Part shown: positions 1 through 8,404 of the stretch, piece after piece
How positions within the stretch are numbered: the first letter of the stretch is position 1
Layout: each line of letters opens with the position of its first letter
Assembly (NCBI RefSeq): GCF_007994735.1
Contig: NZ_VOIL01000001.1
Location: 2,418,001 to 2,482,000 of the forward strand
DNA length: 64,000 bases
From: Nesterenkonia populi
GTDB lineage: Bacteria; Actinomycetota; Actinomycetes; Actinomycetales; Micrococcaceae
Direction: 5' to 3'
Made by a program: the position numbers and the translations under genes
The notes under the pieces: generated by a model
The model's input: the letters and a program-made list of their open reading frames with translations, nothing else
Told to the model about the DNA's origin: nothing
Databases searched by the model: none

Positions 1-351
1 ATCGGCTAGGGCCGTGGTGCCGTACCGGGTCTCTTGGCCGGCGGCCTGGGCACGGTGGTCTTTGAGGAGGATCGGGACCCCGGCGAAGGGGGCGGCGTCG
101 GGCGCGGCGGGGTCGGCGGCGTCGGCTTCTGCGAGGGCCTGCTCGGAGCGCAGCCAGCTGATGGCCCAGCATCTGGGGTCCATCTCGTCGATGCGGGCCA
201 GCGCGGCGGAGACAAGCTCCACGGGGGTGACAGCGCCTGCTTTCAGCGCCGCGGCCTGGGCGCGGGCGTCCTGGGCGAGCAGGCCACGGGCGGTCCCGGC
301 CGGCGACGACGCAGCGCCGCCGGCCGGGACCTGTGCGTGAGTGCTGGTCAC
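1..351 (-). CDS. Amidase signature family enzyme, N-terminal part (cut by window edge)
   Basis: Only the first 117 codons are inside the window; the gene runs off the left edge. The visible part has the start of the amidase-signature fold: a helix reading TPVELVSAALARIDEMDP and then the strand AGVPILLKD, whose Lys is the family's catalytic Lys. The Ser-Ser-Lys glycine-rich signature lies outside. The start is GTG at 351, overlapping the stop of the upstream dioxygenase gene (GTGA), so the two are probably translationally coupled. Members of this family hydrolyse amides to acid plus ammonia. Next to a NicX-like dioxygenase the attractive substrates are N-formylmaleamate or maleamate, which is inference from context only. 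Confidence 0.85.
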   Translation of the reverse strand, partial: MTSTHAQVPAGGAASSPAGTARGLLAQDARAQAAALKAGAVTPVELVSAALARIDEMDPRCWAISWLRSEQALAEADAADPAAPDAAPFAGVPILLKDHRAQAAGQETRYGTTALAD

Positions 352-1379
352 TGGTGGATCAGCTTCCCGCTGTCGACCACCTGCACGTCGTCGCAGCGCA
401 CGGAGACTCCGCGCATCACGATGTCGAGGTGCGCAAAGGAGTCGTGCTCCAGGAAGGGGTGCGGGCCCGTGGACCACAGGTAGTTGCCGGCGAAGGCGCG
501 GGCGTCCATACCCATGATCTCGTGCTTGGAGTACATGGCGGTGGCGAACCAGTTGGCGGATCGCATGATGCCCCAGCCCTGGTGGGACAGGGAGCGGGAC
601 CAGCGGTCGCCGATGTCGTCCATGTAGCGCTCGAGCATGCGAGCTTCGTGGCCGCCTGAGACGCTGACGATGTCACCGTCCTTCACTTCGAGGGTGACCT
701 TGTTGTGCACATACTCCTTGAAGGGCAGCAGGATGTCGCCCTGGTCGAGGACGATGGTGCCGTTGGAGTCCTTGGGCCAGCAGAGGTTCATGGTGGAGGG
801 CCAGTGGTCCCACTGCCCGGGCTTGTCGACGAAGCCCTTCTGGCCGCCGCCGTGGCAGTCGACCAAGGAGGCGACGAAGTCCGTGCCGGCCGGGGAGGTG
901 ACGTACATGCTCTCCTTGGAGTTCATGAGGTCAGCACCCCACTTCACACGCTCAGCATCTTCCTTGCTGGGCAGGTTGCGGGCGAGCACGTCGGGGGCAT
1001 CGCAGATGAAGAGGATGCGGGTTCCGGTGTCGAGGACTTCGACCTGCAGCGGGGAGTGGATGAACCCCTCGTGGGTGACGTCGATGACGAAGTCCGCCCC
1101 CTTCAGCGCCTCCTGGACGACCTTGTTCTCCAGGATGGCTTCCAGGCCAGGGCCGGAGCCGGTGTGGGTGGCGGGTTCGGGCACGGGGGTGCCGGAGGGC
1201 ACGGTCACCTGGGCGACGAGGCCGCCGAGGGCCCGGGCTGCGCCGTATGCCGCCTGGACGTAGTCAGGACGGCTGGTGGGCTCGGAGAGAACGATGACGT
1301 GCTCCCCCTCGGTGAGGTTGCACAGCTCGAACTCCTTCTTGAAGAGCTCAACCAGATCAATGCCTTGCAGGTCAGTCAT
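348..1379 (-). CDS. nicX: NicX-like 2,5-dihydroxypyridine 5,6-dioxygenase
   Basis: A 343-residue protein of the M29-peptidase-like fold that resembles Pseudomonas putida NicX along its whole length as I remember that sequence. Shared blocks are GQWDHWPS (about 188-195), DQGDILLPFKEY (212-223), SHQGWG (265-270), MGMDARAF (289-296) and STGP (303-306). The Fe(II) ligands of NicX (two His, one Asp) would correspond to H266, H317 and D319. NicX opens 2,5-dihydroxypyridine to N-formylmaleamate with O2. The start at 1379 follows an AAAGGA ribosome-binding site; the longer frame to 1475 crosses the operator. It is divergent from the LacI gene, and the downstream amidase overlaps its stop. A plain M29 aminopeptidase is the alternative, but the NicX blocks argue against it. 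Confidence 0.85.
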   Translation of the reverse strand: MTDLQGIDLVELFKKEFELCNLTEGEHVIVLSEPTSRPDYVQAAYGAARALGGLVAQVTVPSGTPVPEPATHTGSGPGLEAILENKVVQEALKGADFVIDVTHEGFIHSPLQVEVLDTGTRILFICDAPDVLARNLPSKEDAERVKWGADLMNSKESMYVTSPAGTDFVASLVDCHGGGQKGFVDKPGQWDHWPSTMNLCWPKDSNGTIVLDQGDILLPFKEYVHNKVTLEVKDGDIVSVSGGHEARMLERYMDDIGDRWSRSLSHQGWGIMRSANWFATAMYSKHEIMGMDARAFAGNYLWSTGPHPFLEHDSFAHLDIVMRGVSVRCDDVQVVDSGKLIHQ

Positions 1380-1417
1380 GACCGTTCCTTTCTGGTAGGG
1401 ATACTTGTCCTCAACTG

Positions 1418-1440
1418 TTTGCGCAAATGATTTGCGCAAA
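1418..1440. promoter_or_regulatory. Doubled palindromic operator between nicX and lacI
   Basis: Two copies of the perfect 10-bp palindrome TTTGCGCAAA (1418-1427 and 1431-1440) are separated by TGA. A central CG flanked by symmetric arms is typical of LacI/GalR-family operators. On the minus strand a TTGCGC hexamer within the element lies 17 bp from TATCCC, a possible -35/-10 pair for nicX, so a repressor bound here would block that promoter. The site is about 39 bp upstream of the nicX start and 28 bp upstream of the chosen lacI start. That the adjacent LacI protein binds here is inference. Confidence 0.75.
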
Positions 1441-1468
1441 GTCTTTCTTGCAGTGTTGTATGGCCTGC

Positions 1469-2515
1469 ATGCCAAGCGACGATCACACCGGCACAGGCTT
1501 CTACGACCGCCCCGTCACACTGCGAGACGTGGCAGACGCTGCGGGGGTCCACATCTCCACGGTGTCCAGGGCTCTGCGCCGGGCCTCCTCGGGAGGCGGG
1601 TCCTCCCGCACCCGGGAGTTCGATCAGCGGATCGCGGCGCTGGCCGAGGATCTGGGCTACACCCGCAACCCGAACGCAGCATCGCTGACCACCAACCGCT
1701 CCTCGGCCCTTGGCGTAGTGGTCCCGCATCTGACGGACATCGTTCTCTCTGCGGCCTACGACGCGATCGAGTCCACGGCGAACCAGGCCGGCTACGACGC
1801 CTTCGTGGCGAACAGCCATGACGATCCGGAGGCTCAGAAGCGACGCATCAACCTGCTCATCGGCCGCCGGGTGGATGGGCTGATCCTCGGCGACGCCCAT
1901 CTCGACGGCACCAACTTGGAGTACCTCGAGCGGCGCCGAGTCCCCTTTGTGCTGGTGAACCGTCGCAGTCCGGGATACCTCTCGGTGGTCTCGGACGACT
2001 ATGGGGGCGGCTACCAGGCGGGCAAGCACCTGGCCGCCCTGGGCCACACCCAAATCGGCATCGTGGGCGCAGCGCAGTGGGCCTCGACCGCCTACGACCG
2101 TGCGAAGGGCTGCGTCGACGCGCTCGCTGAGGCTGGCATCGACATCCCCGAGCACTGCATCGTCAACACTGGATTCGACGCCCGGGAGGGGCATCAGGGC
2201 GCTGAGCAGCTGCTCGCCCTCGAGGACCGGCCAACGGCCATCTTCACAGTGAACGACTTCTCTGCGATCGGCGCGATGGGCGCCGTGACGGCAGCGGGGC
2301 TGCGCCCGGGACATGACATCGGCGTGGTGGGCTACAACGACATCTCCATCGCCTCGGAGCTGCCGGTGCCGCTGACCACAGTCTCCAGCCCCTTCCAGGG
2401 GATGGGCGGACGGGCCGTGGAGATCCTCCTGGCCGTCCTCCACAACCTGCCCGCATCCCCAGTGACCCTGCCCACCAAACTGGTGGTCAGGGATTCCACA
2501 GTTCCCCTGACGTAA
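1469..2515 (+). CDS. LacI-family transcriptional regulator
   Basis: A 348-residue LacI/GalR repressor. The N-terminal helix-turn-helix reads VTLRDVADAAGVHISTVSRA (about residues 16-35). A periplasmic-binding-protein-like effector domain follows, with LGVVVPHLTD, RRVDGLILGD and a C-terminal VGYNDISIAS block typical of the family. It is transcribed divergently from the nicX-like gene, with the doubled TTTGCGCAAA palindrome between them, so local control is likely. Start choice is uncertain: no strong ribosome-binding site is visible. ATG 1469 places the HTH at the usual distance, ATG 1460 is possible, and a start at 1427 would lie inside the operator. The inducer is unknown, plausibly the pathway substrate or an intermediate. 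Confidence 0.9.
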   Translation: MPSDDHTGTGFYDRPVTLRDVADAAGVHISTVSRALRRASSGGGSSRTREFDQRIAALAEDLGYTRNPNAASLTTNRSSALGVVVPHLTDIVLSAAYDAIESTANQAGYDAFVANSHDDPEAQKRRINLLIGRRVDGLILGDAHLDGTNLEYLERRRVPFVLVNRRSPGYLSVVSDDYGGGYQAGKHLAALGHTQIGIVGAAQWASTAYDRAKGCVDALAEAGIDIPEHCIVNTGFDAREGHQGAEQLLALEDRPTAIFTVNDFSAIGAMGAVTAAGLRPGHDIGVVGYNDISIASELPVPLTTVSSPFQGMGGRAVEILLAVLHNLPASPVTLPTKLVVRDSTVPLT

Positions 2516-2524
2516 CAGCACGGC

Positions 2525-3412
2525 CTACCTCTCCCCATATCCAGCCGGTGCGTAGTGGCCGGGAGATGTGAGATCTTTCAGGTAGGGAATGGCTCCACGG
2601 GAGCGGGAAATGTCGCCGAGGTCCACGGAGGCACTGGCGACTCCGGGGTTCTCACCCAGTCCAGCCAGCACCTCACCCTTGGTAGAGACCAACCGGCTGT
2701 GGGCCGCAAATTTCACCCCGCTTGGATTGGTGCCGGTGAGTCCGGCCGCAGCAAGGAAACAGCCGTTCTCGAGTGCACGAGAGCGCGTGAGCAGATCCCA
2801 GGCGTAGAGCCGCTCCCGCCCAAAGGCCGCCGGGACACCAATAATCTCTGCTCCTCGGAGAGCAAGATCCCGAACTACTTCAGGAAAGCCGGCTTCGTAG
2901 CAGATGGCCGCCCCGACCATGCCGATGCGGGTTGGGGCCAGTGCGGCGGGTCCTGGCTCAGTGATGAACTTCTGAGACTCCTTGCCCCAGAGGTACTGCT
3001 TGGAAGCCCCAGTGATAGTTCCTGTCTCATCGACGACGACGGCCCAGTCGAGAAGGTCACCATCGTGGGTCTTGGCCAGCAGCGCGGTGACAATGATGAT
3101 TTCGTATTGTCTGGCCCACTGGCTGAGCAGCTGGGTATGGGGACCCTTCGGGGGGTCTGCCAAAGCGGAAAGGTCATAGCTGAGGTCGTAGCCGGTGATG
3201 AACAGCTCCGGCAGTACGATCAGATCGATGCCTTGGGCAGCCAGTTGCTCCACATAGGCCTGCGCCTGAGCGACATTCGCCTGCTCCTCGCCCGGAGCGG
3301 CCTCCATCTGGACCACACCCAGGCGGGCAGCGCGGAAGCTTTCTGCGGTCGCTAAGTCGCCTGACACTGCGGCGACACCATTGAAACGACCTCTTCCGTT
3401 CCTGGTGCTCAT
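2525..3412 (-). CDS. Nitrilase-superfamily C-N hydrolase
   Basis: A 295-residue carbon-nitrogen hydrolase with the full Glu-Lys-Cys triad: E69 in LPELFITGYD, K138 in GASKQYLW and C171 in AAICYEAGFPE. The family hydrolyses amides, N-carbamoyl compounds or nitriles. Its ATG (3412) overlaps the stop of the flavin-reductase-like gene (ATGA), so the two form a coupled operon, and it converges on the LacI gene with only 9 bp between stops. In a 2,5-dihydroxypyridine pathway it could remove the formyl group from N-formylmaleamate or hydrolyse maleamate; in P. putida those steps use the unrelated NicD and NicF folds. The exact substrate cannot be read from sequence. Confidence 0.85.
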   Translation of the reverse strand: MSTRNGRGRFNGVAAVSGDLATAESFRAARLGVVQMEAAPGEEQANVAQAQAYVEQLAAQGIDLIVLPELFITGYDLSYDLSALADPPKGPHTQLLSQWARQYEIIIVTALLAKTHDGDLLDWAVVVDETGTITGASKQYLWGKESQKFITEPGPAALAPTRIGMVGAAICYEAGFPEVVRDLALRGAEIIGVPAAFGRERLYAWDLLTRSRALENGCFLAAAGLTGTNPSGVKFAAHSRLVSTKGEVLAGLGENPGVASASVDLGDISRSRGAIPYLKDLTSPGHYAPAGYGER

Positions 3413-4071
3413 CGTGCACCCGCAGGCTTGTGCACAGGCGTCTCCACCACAGGTGCAGGGATCTCGGTCTCAACAGTGGAGAACCAGGGGCCGGCCAGGC
3501 GAGCCAGTGGCTGGAGCAGGGAGTTGTCAACCCGGTACCTCGCGTCCACCACACCGGGGGCGGCGTGCACACGGAGCACGCGCGCGAGCAGCATCACATC
3601 GGTGCCGACGTCAATAGTGCGGTCCAAGACGCATTCCATGCTGATGCCAACGCCAGCGATGCGCGGAGCATCGATGTCCTCGCAGGGCAAGGTGGCCAGG
3701 CCTGCGAGTTCGTGCTCGTCAACCTCGCCGGGGACCTCCTGGCTGCTGATCTGCACGGCGTCGAGGTGGTCCCGGGCCGGAATGTTTATGGTGAGCACCC
3801 CCGTCTGCTCTGCGTTGACAAGCGTATGCTTCGGATCACCGTCGACCCGACGAGTTACCGAGATCATCATGGTGGCCGGCTCCCGCGATGCCACAGTGAA
3901 GAAGGAGAACGGCGCAAGGTTTGCGACGCCATCCGGGGACGTCGTCGACACCCATGCGATGGGCCGGGGCTGAGCTGCGCCGACCAGGAGCTTATAGGCA
4001 ATAGGCGTGTCCAGGGCTTTAATGTCGATGCTCTGTGCACCTGTGGTTCCACCGGTGGCAGTGTCAGCCAA
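3409..4071 (-). CDS. Flavin-reductase-like (DIM6/NTAB family) FMN-binding protein
   Basis: A 220-residue protein with the split-barrel flavin-binding domain. PRPIAWVST, GVANLAPFSFF and the later MISV block form the FMN pocket in this family (COG1853 type). I use TTG at 4071, which is preceded by GGGGAG six bases away; the longer frame to 4149 has no such signal and runs through the operator-like repeat at 4089-4116. Such proteins often supply reduced FMN to a two-component monooxygenase, but no partner oxygenase of that type is in the window and the ring hydroxylase here carries its own FAD domain. It is translationally coupled to the nitrilase-type hydrolase, so a role in the same catabolic route is likely, function unproven. 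Confidence 0.8.
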   Translation of the reverse strand: MADTATGGTTGAQSIDIKALDTPIAYKLLVGAAQPRPIAWVSTTSPDGVANLAPFSFFTVASREPATMMISVTRRVDGDPKHTLVNAEQTGVLTINIPARDHLDAVQISSQEVPGEVDEHELAGLATLPCEDIDAPRIAGVGISMECVLDRTIDVGTDVMLLARVLRVHAAPGVVDARYRVDNSLLQPLARLAGPWFSTVETEIPAPVVETPVHKPAGAR

Positions 4072-4088
4072 GTGAATCTCCCCTCGTT

Positions 4089-4116
4089 TGTGCGATAGCT
4101 TGCGAGAACGTTTGCA
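4089..4116. promoter_or_regulatory. Operator-like repeat, copy A
   Basis: These 28 bases are identical to 16064-16091 and resemble 8355-8384. The core GAGAACGTTTGCA has a central CG with an imperfect inverted arrangement, as in LacI-family operators. It lies immediately upstream of the ribosome-binding site of the flavin-reductase-like gene and in the divergent space shared with the xdhC-like gene. Occupation by a repressor would block transcription of the reductase/hydrolase pair, and possibly xdhC as well. Confidence 0.7.
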
Positions 4117-4258
4117 TTTCAACTTAAAGGTCGCCGACACCCCCGTCAACGCCGAGTGAAACCTTTTACATTCGGTTCATACGGGGACTCACTGAGGCAA
4201 CATCCCAGACATACAGTGAACTTACTGCAACCGATTGCCGACGAAGGATATGCGCATC

Positions 4259-5272
4259 ATGCTGGACCGTCTTGCCGAGTACGCGCGGTGCTTTGAGGAC
4301 CCCGAGAATTGGGCCGTTGCCACAGCCATCTCAGTGGCAGGATCTTCCCCTGCGCCGGTGGGCACTTCTATGGCAGTCTCCCGCGACATGGAGATCATCG
4401 GCTCACTCTCTGCAGGGTGCGCAGAGTCTGCTGTGGCGGTGCTCGCACAGGAATGCATCATCTCCAGAGAGCCTGTCCGCGAGGTCTTCAGTCCCGACGG
4501 TGAGCGCATGGGCTCGGTGGCACTTACCTGTGGCGGCACGCTTGAGGTGCTCATCGAGCCGCTGACCTCTGTCAGCGAGCTTGAGGCCCTCAAGCAGCTC
4601 TCTTCCCAAGATCCGCGGGAGAGAGCCTCTATCACTCGGCACGTTCCAAAGTTCGGCCTGGATCTCTCCCTGCACCGCCCGGCCGCTCCAAGGCTGATTC
4701 TCTCGGGAGCTCACGACTACTCGGCTGCCTTGGCACAGATCGCCCTGCAGTCGGGGTGGCGTGTGAACCTGGTGGACCTGCGTCGGGATTTCGCGACCAC
4801 GGCCCGGCTGCCGATCGGCACCGACATCCGCCTGGGGCATCCGCCGTTCGTCATCAGAGAGCTCCTGGAGAACGAAGCGCAGGAGGGCTCCTTCACTGCG
4901 GTCTGCGTGATGACGCACCATCCAGATTTGGATGTTCCCGTCCTCGACTCTGCGCTGAGAACGCCTGAGACGGCCGTACACTTCGTCGGAGCCATGGGCT
5001 CCCGCCGCGCGTCATCGAGAAGAAACGCGGCCCTTGAACGGCTCGGGCATTCAGATGAGGAACGACGTCGCGTGCACTCTCCTCTGGGCTTGGATATCCA
5101 GGCGGCGACACCGGCAGAGACCGCCGTGTCCATGTTTGCCGAGATTATCGCAGCCAAGAACGCCGCCAGCGCGCGGGGCGCGTCGTTCAGCATGAGCGAG
5201 GGGCCTTTGCACCGGCACCGCCCCGAAGCTCAGAGCATCGTGGTCACACCGGAGGCGCACCTCACGCCATAA
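4259..5272 (+). CDS. XdhC/CoxI-family molybdenum cofactor maturation protein
   Basis: A protein of about 337 residues with an N-terminal XdhC_CoxI domain (VAGSSPAPVGTSMAV, then GSLSAGCAE) and a C-terminal XdhC Rossmann domain (LILSGAHDYSAALAQIA, MTHHPDLDVPVL, FVGAMGSRRA). Family members sulfurate and insert the molybdenum cofactor into xanthine-dehydrogenase-type hydroxylases, so the obvious client is the three-subunit enzyme at 10.9-14.7 kb. The start is taken as ATG 4259, ten bases after AAGGA; a TTG at 4235 and an ATG at 4250 are alternatives with poorer spacing. It is divergent from the flavin-reductase-like gene, with operator copy A in the shared upstream region, and its 3' end overlaps the TRAP permease gene by 11 bp. 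Confidence 0.88.
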   Translation: MLDRLAEYARCFEDPENWAVATAISVAGSSPAPVGTSMAVSRDMEIIGSLSAGCAESAVAVLAQECIISREPVREVFSPDGERMGSVALTCGGTLEVLIEPLTSVSELEALKQLSSQDPRERASITRHVPKFGLDLSLHRPAAPRLILSGAHDYSAALAQIALQSGWRVNLVDLRRDFATTARLPIGTDIRLGHPPFVIRELLENEAQEGSFTAVCVMTHHPDLDVPVLDSALRTPETAVHFVGAMGSRRASSRRNAALERLGHSDEERRRVHSPLGLDIQAATPAETAVSMFAEIIAAKNAASARGASFSMSEGPLHRHRPEAQSIVVTPEAHLTP

Positions 5273-7250
5273 GGCGCTGCTTAGTGGGTATACGGCCGCG
5301 ACGAGACCAGTCCCAAGCGAGCAGGCCAGCCACACTCGCCGCCATCAAGCCGGTCATGAAGTACCCCGGGTAGATCAGACCCATTGCCCCCAGGGCATAG
5401 GCGGCTCTCCTCATGCGTGCTAAGTTTCGGAACTGATAGCCGATCACAGCCGCGGACAAGGAATACACGCCCAGCAGCGCGGTGGAGGTATACCACACCG
5501 TCTCACCGAGCGTGCCCTCCAGCAGGAGCGCTGGCGAAAAGGCGAAGGCGAAGGGCACCAGGTAGGCGGCGATACTGATGTTGAACGCGGTGAGTCCGGT
5601 CCGGGCGATGGGGCTCCCGGCGATGCTGGCAGCAGCGAATGAGGAGAGGGCCACCGGCGGAGTGATCATCGCCAAGCAGGAGAAGTAGAAGATGAACATG
5701 TGCGCGACTAGCGGAGCGACGCCCATCTCGATCAGAGGTGGCGCTGTCAGCACAGCGGCCATGATGTAAGCGGCCGTGCTGGGCATACCCATTCCCAAAA
5801 TAATAGTGACCACGGCGACAAGCACCAGGGCCAGCCCCACGTGCCCTCCGGAGAGGGCGAAGATCAATTCGGTGAACCGCAGTCCAATGTTGGTCTGGAT
5901 GATGACGCCTACCACTATGCCGGCTGCTGCGCAGGGCAGGGCCACGCTCACGGCCCTGCGCGCTCCGTTCTCCAACGCCTTGAGGACCGCGTAGGGCGTG
6001 AACCAGGTAGCTCGGTGCAGGAACCCGACTACAAGCGCCACCACGATCGATTCGAATGCCGCGGACATCAGGGAACGGCCGGAGAGGACCATATAGACCA
6101 GGTAGAGGAACGGAGCGAGCAGATGAATGCGAGTGATGATCTCTCTTAGCCCAACCCGCTCATCCTTGGGCGTGGCTTGGATGCCGTCCTTCGCAGACTG
6201 CTTGTTCACCATGAAGAAGGCTGAGACGAAATAGAGCACCGCGGGAATGATCGCCGCGACGATCACCTCGTGGTAAGGCATTCCGATCATCTGCGCCATG
6301 ATGAAGGCACCGGCCCCCATGATCGGCGGGAGGATCTGACCACCGGTGGAGGCCATGGCTTCCACTGCCGCTGCGAACCGTGCTTTAAATCCGATGTGCT
6401 TCATCAGAGGGATAGTGAAGACCCCGGTGCTGGCCACGTTGGCCACCGAGGACCCATTGACCGATCCCATCAGGGCGCTCCCGACGATGGCCGCTTTGGC
6501 CGGCCCTCCCCGGAAGCGCCCGGTCAGAGCCAGCGCGATATTGATGAACAGCCTGCCCCCGCCGGACACTTCGAGGAATGCCGCGAAGAGCACGAAGTAG
6601 AAGACGTAGTCGGCGGATACACCGACTGGAGTGCTGAACATTCCCTGCAAGGTGAGGAACTGCAGCTCCACGAAGCGCTCCAGACTCAGCCCCTGATGGT
6701 AGAGGAGCCCGGGAAGGTGATTGCCCCAGGCTTGGTAGGCCAGAAAGATGAGCACCAAGAGGCTGAGGCTCAGACCCGCGATCCGGCGACACGCCTCAAG
6801 CACCAATATGGTGATGCCAATGCCGACCAGCACGTCGACCACCAGAATACTGTCGACAAACTGCACCCGCGTGGTAATGCGGCCAGCCTCCAGCCAGTAG
6901 AACGCAGCGATCCCCAAGGAGGCCATGACGAGCAGCAGATCCAAGGCTGTCATCCACACCGGCTCAGGACGCTTGTCGCATTCGCTCTGGATGCTCATCT
7001 CGTCCATGGCCTCGTCAGGAGCGACGCCCTTCTTCTGCCAACGGCGGAGCATCGGAGCGGTGGCGAAGACGACCGCGGTGCCCATAGCGACGTGCACCGG
7101 CCGGAAGACCATTGAATCGGGGGCTCCGAAGGCGGCGCTGTACACATGGAATATGGACCATGCGATAGCAAGCAGGGCCGATATGTGGAGGAACCCCCGC
7201 AACTCGAAGAGCCATCCCAGGCCTCTTGGGGCGACCGGTGCATGTGTCAT
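5262..7250 (-). CDS. TRAP transporter fused DctQ-DctM permease (TAXI type)
   Basis: A 662-residue integral membrane protein. The N-terminal quarter (about residues 15-180) holds several helices of the small DctQ-like part; the rest is the DctM-like large permease, with signature blocks GGPAKAAIVGSALMGSVNGS, AVEAMASTGGQILPPIMGAG and GMGMPSTAAYI. TRAP systems use the sodium gradient to import organic acids through a dedicated binding protein. The TAXI receptor gene lies 11 bp upstream, so they form one unit. The size fits the 4TM/12TM fused permeases. The substrate is unknown; the island context suggests an aromatic or heteroaromatic acid or a breakdown product. A GAGGA ribosome-binding site precedes the ATG. 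Confidence 0.93.
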   Translation of the reverse strand: MTHAPVAPRGLGWLFELRGFLHISALLAIAWSIFHVYSAAFGAPDSMVFRPVHVAMGTAVVFATAPMLRRWQKKGVAPDEAMDEMSIQSECDKRPEPVWMTALDLLLVMASLGIAAFYWLEAGRITTRVQFVDSILVVDVLVGIGITILVLEACRRIAGLSLSLLVLIFLAYQAWGNHLPGLLYHQGLSLERFVELQFLTLQGMFSTPVGVSADYVFYFVLFAAFLEVSGGGRLFINIALALTGRFRGGPAKAAIVGSALMGSVNGSSVANVASTGVFTIPLMKHIGFKARFAAAVEAMASTGGQILPPIMGAGAFIMAQMIGMPYHEVIVAAIIPAVLYFVSAFFMVNKQSAKDGIQATPKDERVGLREIITRIHLLAPFLYLVYMVLSGRSLMSAAFESIVVALVVGFLHRATWFTPYAVLKALENGARRAVSVALPCAAAGIVVGVIIQTNIGLRFTELIFALSGGHVGLALVLVAVVTIILGMGMPSTAAYIMAAVLTAPPLIEMGVAPLVAHMFIFYFSCLAMITPPVALSSFAAASIAGSPIARTGLTAFNISIAAYLVPFAFAFSPALLLEGTLGETVWYTSTALLGVYSLSAAVIGYQFRNLARMRRAAYALGAMGLIYPGYFMTGLMAASVAGLLAWDWSRRGRIPTKQRLMA

Positions 7251-7261
7251 GCGTGTCCTCC

Positions 7262-8314
7262 TCAGTCCAGGAGGCCGGCGTCGCGGTAGTACTGCTCAGC
7301 ACCGGGATGCAACGGTACGGAGCCATTGATCTCCTCGGAGGCAGCCAGCTCGGGGTCGAACGGCTCAAGGCTTGCGTTAGCGTCCACGAGGCTCTGGTAG
7401 TTCTCCACGACTGCCTCGGTGATGGCGTAGGCCGCCTCGTCGTCCATGTCCTCAGAGGTGACGAGACCGGTCATCCAGCCCACCAGCCGCACCTCCTCCT
7501 CCTGGCCGTGGAATGTCCCTGCCGGGAGGGTCTCAGCGGTGATTCCCCATTCATCGGCAAGATGGTCAAGTGCCTCGTCGGTGTACTCAAGGAACTCGAT
7601 GTCGGCCTGTTGGGCCAGTTCAGTGACCGCTGGGTAGCCGTCCGCCACAGACTGGAACCAGAGGTCCGCACGGCCGTCACGGACCGCGTCAGCAGAGACG
7701 TCTACACCGGTGTATTCGATGCTGCCGCCCCATTCCTCAATCTCTTCCAGACTGCTTCCGTGGGCTTCGAGGAGCATGGGGGTTAGCGCCTCCTCTGCTG
7801 AACCGGCGGGCAGAGCGAAGATGTCTGTGCCCATTTCCTGGTCTATCACGTCCTGGAGGGTCTCGGCCTCAAGGCCGCCGGGCGCCATAAGTCCCATGTA
7901 GTACTCGTCCATGCCGCCGACGAGTACACGGAGGTTGTCGAACTCTTCCTCTTCAAAGGGCGTACCTTCGGCGCCCTCGTAGGCCCATTCGGTGAAGGTG
8001 TTGAAGGACAGTGCCAGATCGACGTCGCCCTCGGCCACCAGCTCCGGGTTGCCGATCCCGCCTGAGTAGGTCAGGACCTCAATGTTGCTGATGTCCTCGC
8101 TGTGCTCCTGGACTTCACCGGCGACGCCTATGCCGTAGCTGTACCACGCCGTCCCCTGAGCCATACTGGCCAGGGAATATTCGCCCTCGCCGAGATCTGG
8201 GGCTTCCTCGCCGTCGGCGGCTTCGGCGTCCTCGTCGGCGCCAACTTCACCACACGCGGTTAGCCCCAGAAGTCCGAGGATGGCCAGAGATGCTGATGTG
8301 CGTCGGATATTCAT
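7262..8314 (-). CDS. TAXI-family TRAP solute receptor (lipoprotein)
   Basis: A 350-residue secreted binding protein. The signal peptide ends in the lipobox LTAC at residues 18-21, so the mature form is membrane-anchored through a lipidated Cys. A strongly acidic linker (residues 22-45) is followed by the TAXI receptor domain, with GTAWYSYGIGVAGEV, EGDVDLALSFNTFTEWAYEG and FALPAGSAEEALTPMLL. It delivers ligand to the fused TRAP permease directly downstream. About 40 bp upstream of its ATG is operator-like copy C (8355-8384), suggesting that this transporter pair can be controlled separately from the genes further upstream. The acidity resembles the glycine betaine receptor at 21.9 kb. Confidence 0.93.
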   Translation of the reverse strand: MNIRRTSASLAILGLLGLTACGEVGADEDAEAADGEEAPDLGEGEYSLASMAQGTAWYSYGIGVAGEVQEHSEDISNIEVLTYSGGIGNPELVAEGDVDLALSFNTFTEWAYEGAEGTPFEEEEFDNLRVLVGGMDEYYMGLMAPGGLEAETLQDVIDQEMGTDIFALPAGSAEEALTPMLLEAHGSSLEEIEEWGGSIEYTGVDVSADAVRDGRADLWFQSVADGYPAVTELAQQADIEFLEYTDEALDHLADEWGITAETLPAGTFHGQEEEVRLVGWMTGLVTSEDMDDEAAYAITEAVVENYQSLVDANASLEPFDPELAASEEINGSVPLHPGAEQYYRDAGLLD

Positions 8315-8354
8315 GATTGCTCCTGAGTCAGTTAGTGCTCAATGCGTAGTGAGC

Positions 8355-8384
8355 AAGAGCTTCCGCGATCGTTTGCTTTTCAAC
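8355..8384. promoter_or_regulatory. Operator-like repeat, copy C (diverged)
   Basis: Counted by eye, 24 of 30 positions match the copy A region at 4094-4123, including GTTTGC and the trailing TTTCAAC. It sits about 40 bp upstream of the TAXI receptor start in the only intergenic space between the symporter and TRAP genes. It probably marks an internal, co-regulated promoter. Confidence 0.6.
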
Positions 8385-8404
8385 GTGCAGTTCGCGTGAT
8401 GCGC

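Noticed and set aside
1427..1468. LacI start at 1427
   Set aside because: It lies within the doubled palindromic operator and adds residues with no similarity to the family before the HTH.
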